A program made the translations under genes and the position numbers. This document shows positions 8,007 to 14,334 of a DNA stretch of 14,334 bases, piece by piece. The stretch is from an uncultured Veillonella sp. (GTDB taxonomy: Bacteria; Bacillota; Negativicutes; Veillonellales; Veillonellaceae): contig CAKPXR010000038.1 in assembly GCA_934202215.1 (NCBI GenBank), forward strand, positions 1-14,334. The letters run 5' to 3'. The notes under the pieces were generated by a model. That model made no database searches. It had not been told where the DNA came from and saw nothing but the letters and a program-made list of their open reading frames with translations. Position 1 is the first letter of the stretch. Each line of letters begins with the position of its first letter.

Positions 8007-10178
8007 ATGTTTAAACCAAAAGCCTATAAAAGTATGCTTGCAGCATCTGTGTTGACTGCTGTCATGGGGACAGGCAGTGTGTTTGCTGCAGAGGTACAAG
8101 CTGGCTATACTCCAGATTTAAATAACACAACAACAACTAGTGCAGCAACTACAAATGATTCTACTACTACACAAGCTGTTTACAATGCTGATGCGGCTAA
8201 ACCTGCAACAACACAAGATGAAACTGATGCAGCTATCTTAGCAGCTCGTGGTGATACAACTGTATCTAGCGATGGTACTGTAGTTAAAGGTTCTGATGGA
8301 ACGGTTACGGTAAATAATGCTGCTTTGAAAACAGATGACAAACAAGTAAAAATGGTGTCTAAAACTACTGGTGGTACTGACCTTGATAAGGCTGCTGAAA
8401 ATGGCCAAACTCAAGCTGTTACAACTGTAGAAGCTCAATATGTTACATCTGCAAATGCAGAGTCTATTAATCCATATGTAGGTAAATTGATTACCGGTTT
8501 ATCTATTTCAGGTGTAACAGCTGAACAACAAGCACAATTATTGCCTATCTTAGCAGAAAAAATCGGCGATGCTGTATCTGTTGATGGTGTATTTAAAGAT
8601 GTGACTAATCTTGGTAACACTGGTTACTTCTCTGAAGTGAATCCTGTATTTACTACGGTCCCTGAAGGCGTTAAATTAGACTTTGCTGTTACAGTAAATC
8701 CAATTACTAAAGGTGTAGCTTTTGAAGGTAATACAGTTTATACTTCTGAAGTGTTAACTAAATTCATGGATTTACAACCAGGTCAAGTTCTTAACTCTGT
8801 ATACGTAGGACAAAAAGTTCAAGGTATCAACGCAGCATATGCTCGTGATGGCTACATGTTGGCACACGTTGATGGTATTCGCGTAGATGCCCAAGGCATA
8901 CTCCATGTTCATATCGTAGAAGGTATTGTAGAAGATATCGTTCCTGCTGGTAACAAGAAAACTCGCGATAAAGTTATTACTCGTGAATTCGTTCAAAAGA
9001 AAGGTAAACCTTTCAATAAATTCTTGGTACGCCGTTCTGTAGAACGCGTATACAACCTAGGCTTCTTTGATGATGTAAATGTTCGCATGTTGCCAGGTGA
9101 TCAAGACCCTAACAATGTAATCATTGAAATCGATGTGTTGGAACATAAAACAGGTACTATTACATTAGGTGCTGGTTACTCTAAATCTGATGGTTTGATG
9201 GGTATCATTGAATTTGGTGAAGATAACTTCCGCGGTACTGGTGATAAATTCAAAGTTCACTGGGAAATCGGTGGTAAGAAAAAATATAAAAACTACCAAA
9301 TCTCTTACTTGAAACCTTGGATCGATAGCAAAGGAACTTCCCTTGGCTTCTCCTTCTTCAACCGTGAAGATGAATACACTGATTACAACGAAGATGGTAA
9401 TGAAGTAGCTGAATATAACAAGAAATCTCGTGGTTTCAATATTTCCTTCGGTCGTCAAACAGGGGAATATACTCGTGATTACTTGACCCTTGAATCTCGT
9501 AAAGACTCCTACAAATGGGATGATGACGATAGCTCTGGCTTCCGCTATGATAGAAATGCTGGCAAAGGTCAAAACTGGGATAATGGTTCCTACAACTTTG
9601 CAAATGATAAATATGTAGACAAAAACTTTGGTCGTATCAATTCCATTACATGGCAAAAAGTGTACGATTCCCGCGATAATATTTATGAACCAACACGTGG
9701 TCGTCGTATTTCCTATACCGCACAATGGGCTGGTCATGGCTTAGGTGGTGACTTCGACTTCTATAAATTCACAGCTGAAGCACGTATGTATAAAAAACTA
9801 GGTGCTAAGAATGTATTGGCATTCCGTGCACGTGGTGGCTTTATTCAAGGTGATGCTCCATATAGCCAATTGTTCACATTGGGTGGCGCTGACTCCTTAC
9901 GTGGTTACGAAGATGATCAATTCCGTGGCAAGTACATGTACAATGCTACATTGGAATTCCGCTTCCCAATCGTTAAAAAGGTTAGTGGCGTATTGTTCAC
10001 TGATATTGGTGATGCATGGGATGCACCAAATGTTTCCTGGTACAATAGCAAGAAAACATTCAACTATGGCGTTGGTGCTGGTGTTCGTATTACTACTCCA
10101 ATTGGCCCAGTTAAACTTGATTATGGCGTGGGTAAACATAAAAATAAATTCCACTTCAGCTTCGGTACACAATTCTAA
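8007..10178 (+). CDS. bamA: BamA outer-membrane protein insertase (Omp85), three POTRA domains
   Basis: Essential core of the barrel assembly machinery, folding beta-barrel proteins into the OM. The product has 723 residues. A signal peptide ends at VFA-A (27/28). Residues about 36-150 are a Thr/Ala/Asp-rich low-complexity stretch with no domain I recognise. Three POTRA-like domains follow (about 158-232, 233-310 and 311-381), the second and third with clear features (FEGNTVY, ARDGYMLAHV, KGKPFNKFLVRRSVERVYNL). The 16-stranded barrel domain covers about 382-723. It has the FRGTGD turn (408-413), the substrate-critical LRGY motif (631-634) inside GGADSLRGYEDD, and a C-terminal strand FHFSFGTQF ending in Phe. 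E. coli BamA has five POTRAs and 810 residues. AGGAGG at 7996-8001, five bases before ATG, sets the start. From about residue 252 on, Phe is mostly TTC, while earlier it is mostly TTT, suggesting strong expression or a mosaic history. Confidence 0.96.
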   Translation: MFKPKAYKSMLAASVLTAVMGTGSVFAAEVQAGYTPDLNNTTTTSAATTNDSTTTQAVYNADAAKPATTQDETDAAILAARGDTTVSSDGTVVKGSDGTVTVNNAALKTDDKQVKMVSKTTGGTDLDKAAENGQTQAVTTVEAQYVTSANAESINPYVGKLITGLSISGVTAEQQAQLLPILAEKIGDAVSVDGVFKDVTNLGNTGYFSEVNPVFTTVPEGVKLDFAVTVNPITKGVAFEGNTVYTSEVLTKFMDLQPGQVLNSVYVGQKVQGINAAYARDGYMLAHVDGIRVDAQGILHVHIVEGIVEDIVPAGNKKTRDKVITREFVQKKGKPFNKFLVRRSVERVYNLGFFDDVNVRMLPGDQDPNNVIIEIDVLEHKTGTITLGAGYSKSDGLMGIIEFGEDNFRGTGDKFKVHWEIGGKKKYKNYQISYLKPWIDSKGTSLGFSFFNREDEYTDYNEDGNEVAEYNKKSRGFNISFGRQTGEYTRDYLTLESRKDSYKWDDDDSSGFRYDRNAGKGQNWDNGSYNFANDKYVDKNFGRINSITWQKVYDSRDNIYEPTRGRRISYTAQWAGHGLGGDFDFYKFTAEARMYKKLGAKNVLAFRARGGFIQGDAPYSQLFTLGGADSLRGYEDDQFRGKYMYNATLEFRFPIVKKVSGVLFTDIGDAWDAPNVSWYNSKKTFNYGVGAGVRITTPIGPVKLDYGVGKHKNKFHFSFGTQF

Positions 10179-10196
10179 TATAGTAAATATATATAT

Positions 10197-10229
10197 GGTG
10201 GAGGCCTCTTTTCTAAAGCGGCTTTCACC
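10197..10229 (+). other. Hairpin between bamA and the first ompH gene
   Basis: GGTGGAGGCC (10197-10206) pairs with GGCTTTCACC (10220-10229) over 10 bp including two G-U wobbles. An inner CTTT/AAAG helix with a TCT loop sits above a single mismatch. No T-run follows. In a 109-base gap inside an apparent operon this resembles an mRNA-stabilising or processing stem, or a partial attenuator that would lower ompH-lpx expression relative to bamA. G-U instead of A-U pairs mean the structure is favoured in the + strand transcript rather than as a DNA palindrome. Confidence 0.55.
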
Positions 10230-10287
10230 AATATCTCTATATGGCATTCTTTGATGTAGTAATTTAAAGAAATGAGGGCACTCTATT

Positions 10288-10776
10288 ATGATGCGAATGA
10301 TGAACAACAAGGCGAATGTGAAAATTTTTTCCATCGTCATTGCTGCTATTTTTATTATTGGTATTGGCGCATTAGCGTATACACAAATGGCGACGCCAAG
10401 TGGAAATAGCGGTAATAGTACAATTGGTGTTATTGATACATCTCGTATGATGTCTCAAGATAATCCAATTTATATCTCTGCAGCTCAAGAATATATGAGT
10501 TATCAAAGTCAATTACAACAAGAAACACAAGCTAAAATAGATGCAGCACAAGATGATGCTACTAAACAAAAACTTGCTGAAGAAGCTCGTCAAAACCTAG
10601 CAAAAAAAGATCAAGAAATTGCTAAATCTGTTCAAGATAAAGCGATGGAAGCAGCAAAAGCAGTTGGAGATGCTAAAGGTCTTAGTGTTGTTATGACTAA
10701 AGACACTGTTTTATACGGTGGTGTAGATATTACAGATCAAGTTTTGAAAAAATTAGCTAACGATGCAAAAAAATAA
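10288..10776 (+). CDS. OmpH/Skp-family periplasmic chaperone, N-terminal membrane segment
   Basis: A 162-residue protein of the OmpH/Skp family, the size of E. coli Skp (161). Skp trimers hold unfolded OM proteins in the periplasm and pass them to BamA. Residues 13-31 are a hydrophobic stretch (IFSIVIAAIFIIGIGALAY) followed by QMATPSGN. It could be a signal peptide or, since no strong cleavage site is evident, an anchor. The body shows the family pattern: a first strand IGVIDTSRMM at 46-55, a long charged helical hairpin rich in Gln, Lys and Ala (about 62-128), and the closing motif LYGGVDITDQVLKKL at 142-156. GAGGG at 10274-10278 supports ATG 10288, though two further ATG codons at 10291 and 10297 are possible starts. 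It is the first of three consecutive OmpH-like genes after bamA. Confidence 0.85.
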   Translation: MMRMMNNKANVKIFSIVIAAIFIIGIGALAYTQMATPSGNSGNSTIGVIDTSRMMSQDNPIYISAAQEYMSYQSQLQQETQAKIDAAQDDATKQKLAEEARQNLAKKDQEIAKSVQDKAMEAAKAVGDAKGLSVVMTKDTVLYGGVDITDQVLKKLANDAKK

Positions 10777-10805
10777 AATGTAGTTCTATGTAAGGGAGAA
10801 CAACA

Positions 10806-11777
10806 ATGAACGGGAAAAAACGATATATTGGATTTGTCATCTTTCTCGTTGTTGCATTATGTGCTATGGTTTGGGCCTATGGATTTGTGACAAATCGTCA
10901 GCAGAGTCCTGATGGGGTATCAATAGGTGTTGTACGGATTGATGATGTATTAGAGTTTAATCCCTCTTATGAGGATTATAAGCAAGCTAAAAATGAGCTA
11001 GATCTTTTGCAACGTCAATATGAAGTTGAACAACAAGCTCTAAATGCTAAGTCAGAGACACAAGATGAACAGTTGAAATCTCTTGCATTAGATTCAACTT
11101 TATCTGATGCACTTACGGTGGAATTGCAAACTCGTATTGCAACAAAAGAAAATGAATTGAATCAGCAATTAAATGCGAAACGAAATGAACTCACTCAAAA
11201 GTATTTAGCCCAGTTAAAAGTTAGTGCTAATGAATATGATCTTGAAATTGTAAATCTTCAATTAGATTTATATGCCTATGATGCTCGTGTATATATTGAT
11301 GATGCACAAAAACAGGTAGCTATGGCAGAGAAGTCTAAGAAAGAGGAGCGATTAAAGGAACTGTTGGCTAAAAGAAAGCCTTCTAATCTTGATGTAGACT
11401 CTATTAAAGCTAAGGTACAAGCTGAGCTGGCACCTATGCAACAAAAAGGTCAAGAAGAACTGAACCAATATGCAGCATCCTTGCAAAAGGAATTAGCTGC
11501 AAAGCGGGATACAATGGTACAACAACAAGCACAATCTATAATTGCTAATAATAACTTGCCTGTAGCACAGGATTGGAATGATTCTTGGGCCAAAAAGCTT
11601 TCTGATAAAGAGGCTGAAGTGAGTGCACTTCATGAGGCCATTTTAGAAGATGTTCGTATGCGCGTAGCAATTATTGCAGAGGAACAACATTTAGATTTAG
11701 TCATCATCGATGATGGTGGTAATATTAAGGGACTTGATATTACTGATGCCGTCAAGGCGTCCTATCGAGTTGAATAA
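10806..11777 (+). CDS. Enlarged OmpH-like coiled-coil protein with N-terminal membrane anchor
   Basis: A 323-residue protein, about twice the usual Skp length. Residues 7-26 are a transmembrane segment (YIGFVIFLVVALCAMVWAYG), probably an uncleaved anchor. OmpH signatures sit at the two ends: a first strand IGVVRIDDVLEFNP (40-53) and the closing LDLVIIDDGGNIKGLDITDAV (296-316). Between them lie extended helices rich in Gln, Glu, Lys and Leu (about 56-190 and 197-293). They are interrupted near 144-162 by a less charged segment (EIVNLQLDLYAYDARVYI) that resembles a second strand core, so a duplicated or lengthened Skp unit is likely. AAGGGAGA (10792-10799) precedes the ATG. The gap to the previous gene is 29 bases and to the next 11, so it is in the same operon. 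Role inferred: an inner-membrane-tethered chaperone or spacer for OM protein traffic. Confidence 0.72.
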   Translation: MNGKKRYIGFVIFLVVALCAMVWAYGFVTNRQQSPDGVSIGVVRIDDVLEFNPSYEDYKQAKNELDLLQRQYEVEQQALNAKSETQDEQLKSLALDSTLSDALTVELQTRIATKENELNQQLNAKRNELTQKYLAQLKVSANEYDLEIVNLQLDLYAYDARVYIDDAQKQVAMAEKSKKEERLKELLAKRKPSNLDVDSIKAKVQAELAPMQQKGQEELNQYAASLQKELAAKRDTMVQQQAQSIIANNNLPVAQDWNDSWAKKLSDKEAEVSALHEAILEDVRMRVAIIAEEQHLDLVIIDDGGNIKGLDITDAVKASYRVE

Positions 11778-11788
11778 GGAGTTATATT

Positions 11789-12316
11789 ATGAATAAACGT
11801 ATTAAATCTTTAGTATTAGGTGCATCTTTAGTGGCTTCTATGGCTATCTTAGGTGGTTGTGGCTCTAATAATATTGGTTATGTTGATAGCGTGAAGGTAG
11901 CAAACAGTACTGAAAAAGGTATTGAAATTACTAAAGAAATTAATGCTAAAAAAGCTGAATTAGATGCCAAAATTGCAGCCGCAGATGAAGCGTCTAAACA
12001 AAATGTATATAATCAAGCTAATCAAGAATTAAATGCCTTTGCAAATGCAAAAGCTCAAGAATATCGTCAATATCAAGAACAAAAAGTTGGTGAGCTTGTA
12101 AAAGAGAAAAAACTTGATGTTGTTATCGAAAAAGGTGCCATTGTTGGTGGCGGATCTGATGTAACTGAAGACTTGATTACTAAGATGGGTAAAGCTTCTG
12201 ATGATCAAATTAAAGAAGCTGAAAATGCAGCTAAAGCTCAAGAGCAACAAGATGCTCAACAAAATAATCAACAATCAGGTCAAACTACAGCAGTTAATAC
12301 TGAAAGCGCACAATAA
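11789..12316 (+). CDS. OmpH/Skp-like lipoprotein
   Basis: A 175-residue predicted lipoprotein. The signal sequence MNKRIKSLVLGASLVASMAI leads into the lipobox LGGC (21-24), with Cys24 as the lipidated residue and Gly at +2. The mature part follows the OmpH pattern: first strand NIGYVDSVKV (28-37), helical region (about 43-105), then LDVVIEKGAIVGGGSDVTEDLITKM (109-133), comparable to the closing motif of the two preceding genes. The tail, about 138-175, is low-complexity and rich in Gln, Ala and Asn. Skp itself is soluble, so a lipid-anchored copy is unusual; whether it sits in the inner or outer membrane cannot be read from the sequence. The ribosome binding site AAGGAG overlaps the stop of the preceding gene (TAA 11775-11777), so translation is tightly linked. 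Confidence 0.82.
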   Translation: MNKRIKSLVLGASLVASMAILGGCGSNNIGYVDSVKVANSTEKGIEITKEINAKKAELDAKIAAADEASKQNVYNQANQELNAFANAKAQEYRQYQEQKVGELVKEKKLDVVIEKGAIVGGGSDVTEDLITKMGKASDDQIKEAENAAKAQEQQDAQQNNQQSGQTTAVNTESAQ

Positions 12317-12331
12317 TTAAGAATTATCACA

Positions 12332-12341
12332 GGGGGAGGAG
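12332..12341 (+). promoter_or_regulatory. Very strong ribosome binding site before the TTG start of lpxD
   Basis: GGGGGAGGAG ends six bases before TTG 12348. No ATG or GTG near the expected N-terminus fits, and the reading from TTG gives a normal LpxD beginning (MEKTLQELATLVGG), so this site decides the start. A strong site paired with a weak start codon may serve to set a defined level of LpxD. Confidence 0.85.
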
Positions 12342-12347
12342 TTTACC

Positions 12348-13379
12348 TTGGAAAAAACTTTACAGGAACTCGCAACATTAGTAGGCGGCCATGTTATAGG
12401 CGATGAATCTATTGTTATCACTGAAACACGTAGCTTTGCTCAAGCCGTAAAACAATCCATAACCTTTGCAGTAGGTGAATATGTTGAGCATATTACATTA
12501 TGCCAAGCGGGTGCTGTCATCGTCGAATCTGAAGTGAAAGATGCGCCGATGGCACAAATTGTAGTTGATAATGCAAAAGCAGCATTTGCACAAGTGTTAG
12601 AACTCTTCCATCCACCTGTTGTTGTTCCTAGAGAAGTGCATAGCACAGCTATTATTGGTGAAAATGTAACAATTGGGAAAAATGTTGCCATTGGTGCTTA
12701 TTGTGTTATTAATGATAATGCAGTTATTGGTGATAATGTAACAATTCGTCCATATGTTTATATTGGACATAATGTACGTATTGGTGAAAGCTCTGATATT
12801 TACGCTGGCGCCATTGTTCATGAAAATTGTATTTTAGGAAAACGCGTTGTATTGCGTGCTAAAGCCGTAATTGGTGGTGAAGGCTTCGGCTTTGCTACTG
12901 AAAACGGTGTACATACACATATTCCGCAAGTTGGTAATGTTATTCTCGAAGATGATGTTGAAGTTGGTTCTTGTACAACTATTGATAATGCTACAATGGG
13001 ATCTACTTTAGTTCGTCGCGGTACGAAGATTGACAACCTAGTTCATCTCGGCCATAATGTTGAAATTGGTGAAGATTGCTTCTTGATTGCTCAAGTAGGT
13101 ATTGCGGGTAGTACTAAATGTGGTAACCATGTTATTTTTGCAGGACAAACTGGTTGTACTGGTCATATTACGATTGGAGATAATGTACAGTTTGCTGGAA
13201 AAACTGGAATTACTGGTAACGTACCTTCCAACTCTATTATGGCAGGATATCCAATGAGACCGCACAAAGAATGGTTAAAATTGGCGGCTTATGAAAATCG
13301 TTTGCCAGATATGGTAAAAACTGTAAAACAATTACAAAAAGAAGTTGACGCTTTGCAAGCACAGCTTAAGGAGAGCTAA
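12348..13379 (+). CDS. lpxD: UDP-3-O-acylglucosamine N-acyltransferase (LpxD), TTG start
   Basis: Third enzyme of lipid A synthesis: it transfers a 3-hydroxyacyl chain from acyl carrier protein to the 2-amine of UDP-3-O-acyl-glucosamine in the cytoplasm. At 343 residues it matches E. coli LpxD (341). The N-terminal uridine-binding domain spans about 1-95. The left-handed beta helix of hexapeptide repeats runs about 98-295, with many IGENVTIG-type units. The catalytic His is His236 in DNLVHLGHNVEIG, and His273 in TGHITIG matches the second conserved His. A C-terminal helix, about 318-342, closes the trimer. Acyl-chain length cannot be deduced by eye. It starts at TTG 12348, 31 bases after the OmpH-like lipoprotein gene. 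The bamA-ompH-lpxD order is common in LPS-bearing bacteria. Confidence 0.97.
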   Translation: MEKTLQELATLVGGHVIGDESIVITETRSFAQAVKQSITFAVGEYVEHITLCQAGAVIVESEVKDAPMAQIVVDNAKAAFAQVLELFHPPVVVPREVHSTAIIGENVTIGKNVAIGAYCVINDNAVIGDNVTIRPYVYIGHNVRIGESSDIYAGAIVHENCILGKRVVLRAKAVIGGEGFGFATENGVHTHIPQVGNVILEDDVEVGSCTTIDNATMGSTLVRRGTKIDNLVHLGHNVEIGEDCFLIAQVGIAGSTKCGNHVIFAGQTGCTGHITIGDNVQFAGKTGITGNVPSNSIMAGYPMRPHKEWLKLAAYENRLPDMVKTVKQLQKEVDALQAQLKES

Positions 13380-13385
13380 TAATCC

Positions 13386-14288
13386 ATGTATAGGTTTATG
13401 AAAATCTTTAGTGCCTTTATTTGCTTATTACCTAAAGGGTTACAATATGCTATTGGTACATTGCTTGGTGAAATTGCGTGGTTAGCGGTACCGCCTAAAC
13501 GCAAACGCTTAGCGATAGGACAAATTCTATTCTGTAATATTACAGATGATCCTAAAGAAGCCCGACGTATTGCGAAAGCTAGTACTACTCGCTTTGGTCG
13601 TATGATCATTGATGTACTACGCTATCCAGAAATTAAAGATGGCGAATATAAAGATATGGTAGAGTTTATTAATCGAGAGTATTTAGATGATGCCCTAGAA
13701 AATGGTCGAGGAGCAATTTTAGCTGCTGTTCATAGTGGTAACTGGGAACTTCTTGGTGGTGTTCTTGCTTCCGAAGGGTATCCGTTGATTTCTGTTGCGA
13801 TGAAACAGAATGGTGATGCCGATAAGTTTATCAATGAATATCGTCGGATTATGCATCAGCATGTAACCTATAAAACTGGTGTACGTGAAATGATTAATGA
13901 ACTTAAAAAAGGTGCTTTTTTAGGCCTTATTATGGATCAGGATCCTGGCGATGATGGTGTTCTTGTACCGTTCTTTGGCTATGAAACATTAACGGCTGCT
14001 GGTCCGGCCGTACTGGCTCGAATGCAAGATGTGCCAATCATTTTTGTGACTATACATTATAGTCCATTTTCTGGAAAACATGAGATTGAAGTACATCCGC
14101 CGATTTATGTGGAACGTACAGACGATAAAAAGCGTGATATAGCAGTAACTTCAACTCTATTAAATGAGTTTATTGAGGACTATATTAGACGATACCCTGA
14201 AGATTGGTTCTGGCTTCATAATCGTTGGAAGTGGACGCGTCGTTTCTATGGAGATATAATTGAAACGCCGCCAGACGTATATCATTAA
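13386..14288 (+). CDS. Lipid A late acyltransferase, LpxL/HtrB-type (LPLAT family)
   Basis: A 300-residue membrane-associated acyltransferase, near the E. coli LpxL length (306). It is expected to add a secondary acyl chain to lipid A at the inner membrane, using acyl-ACP. The catalytic HX4E motif is His116-Ser-Gly-Asn-Trp-Glu121 (AVHSGNWELLGG). Further family marks are LIMDQDPGDDG with FFG (181-198), a tract around PAVLARMQDVPIIFV (208-221), and the C-terminal RYPEDWFWLHNRWK (269-282). The N-terminus (about 5-35) is hydrophobic (FSAFICLLPKGLQYAIGTLLG) and likely inserts in the membrane. ATG 13386 lies six bases after the lpxD stop. The Shine-Dalgarno site AAGGAGAG (13368-13375) is inside the end of lpxD with a longish ten-base spacing, and ATG 13398 would be a less likely start. 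Whether it acts as LpxL or LpxM, and its acyl specificity, cannot be told from sequence. Confidence 0.92.
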   Translation: MYRFMKIFSAFICLLPKGLQYAIGTLLGEIAWLAVPPKRKRLAIGQILFCNITDDPKEARRIAKASTTRFGRMIIDVLRYPEIKDGEYKDMVEFINREYLDDALENGRGAILAAVHSGNWELLGGVLASEGYPLISVAMKQNGDADKFINEYRRIMHQHVTYKTGVREMINELKKGAFLGLIMDQDPGDDGVLVPFFGYETLTAAGPAVLARMQDVPIIFVTIHYSPFSGKHEIEVHPPIYVERTDDKKRDIAVTSTLLNEFIEDYIRRYPEDWFWLHNRWKWTRRFYGDIIETPPDVYH

Positions 14289-14334
14289 TTAATATAAAGA
14301 GATTTTACATATCTATTCGCATGACATTCTTATA

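Noticed and set aside
9165..9737. 190-codon open frame on the minus strand inside bamA
   Set aside because: It lies wholly opposite a certain gene, its product shows no recognisable domain, and its openness follows from the codon pattern of bamA.
9802..10254. 150-codon + strand frame overlapping the end of bamA and running into the intergenic gap
   Set aside because: Out-of-frame shadow of the barrel coding region with no recognisable domain; its tail merely reads through the hairpin.
12313..12327. ATAATT-AAG-AATTAT inverted repeat between the ompH-like lipoprotein gene and lpxD
   Set aside because: All A-T six-bp stem with no T-run; expected by chance in this AT-rich sequence and too weak to call a terminator.
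14289..14334. Possible start of a further gene or a terminator at the window end
   Set aside because: Only 46 AT-rich bases remain; no ribosome binding site plus start codon and no stem with a T-run is visible.

Overview
The window looks like part of the chromosome of a Negativicute (a Firmicute with an outer membrane), most probably Veillonella. The reasons are low GC content, strong GGAGG-type Shine-Dalgarno sites, lipid A genes, and one dense outer-membrane (OM) biogenesis cluster in which MlaD carries a long helix and a barrel-like C-terminus. The genus call is an inference from gene content and protein style. All supported genes lie on the + strand; no tRNA, rRNA, CRISPR or mobile element was seen.

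Region 1 (1-3324): the end of an mla operon. It holds the 3' part of mlaF (ABC ATPase), an enlarged mlaD (inner-membrane anchor, MCE domain, about 140 residues of predicted helix, and a C-terminal beta-rich domain ending in Phe), and a TolC-family OM channel. A textbook intrinsic terminator with a cUUCGg loop closes the unit. Region 2 (3325-7880): a 255-base AT-rich intergenic stretch with a putative promoter, then a 1428-residue TamB, followed by a 17-bp hairpin. Region 3 (7880-14288): a second putative promoter, bamA (three POTRA domains and a barrel), three OmpH/Skp-family genes in a row with different membrane attachments, lpxD with a TTG start, and an LpxL/HtrB-type acyltransferase. These look like one operon that probably continues past the window with more lipid A genes (inference).

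Together the genes cover the traffic that builds an OM. MlaF and MlaD move phospholipid, possibly through a one-protein bridge across the periplasm. TamB is a lipid-transfer rod of the AsmA-like superfamily. BamA inserts barrels, OmpH/Skp proteins escort unfolded OM proteins, and LpxD and the late acyltransferase make lipid A. There is no TamA in the window, so TamB, encoded next to bamA, may work with BamA itself.

The points most worth a second look are the MlaD fusion architecture; a 20-base element (19/20 identical) at nearly the same distance upstream of the putative -10 sites of tamB and bamA; a roughly 100-residue module repeated along TamB; the long low-complexity N-terminus of BamA; and the OmpH trio, which includes a double-length member and a lipoprotein.
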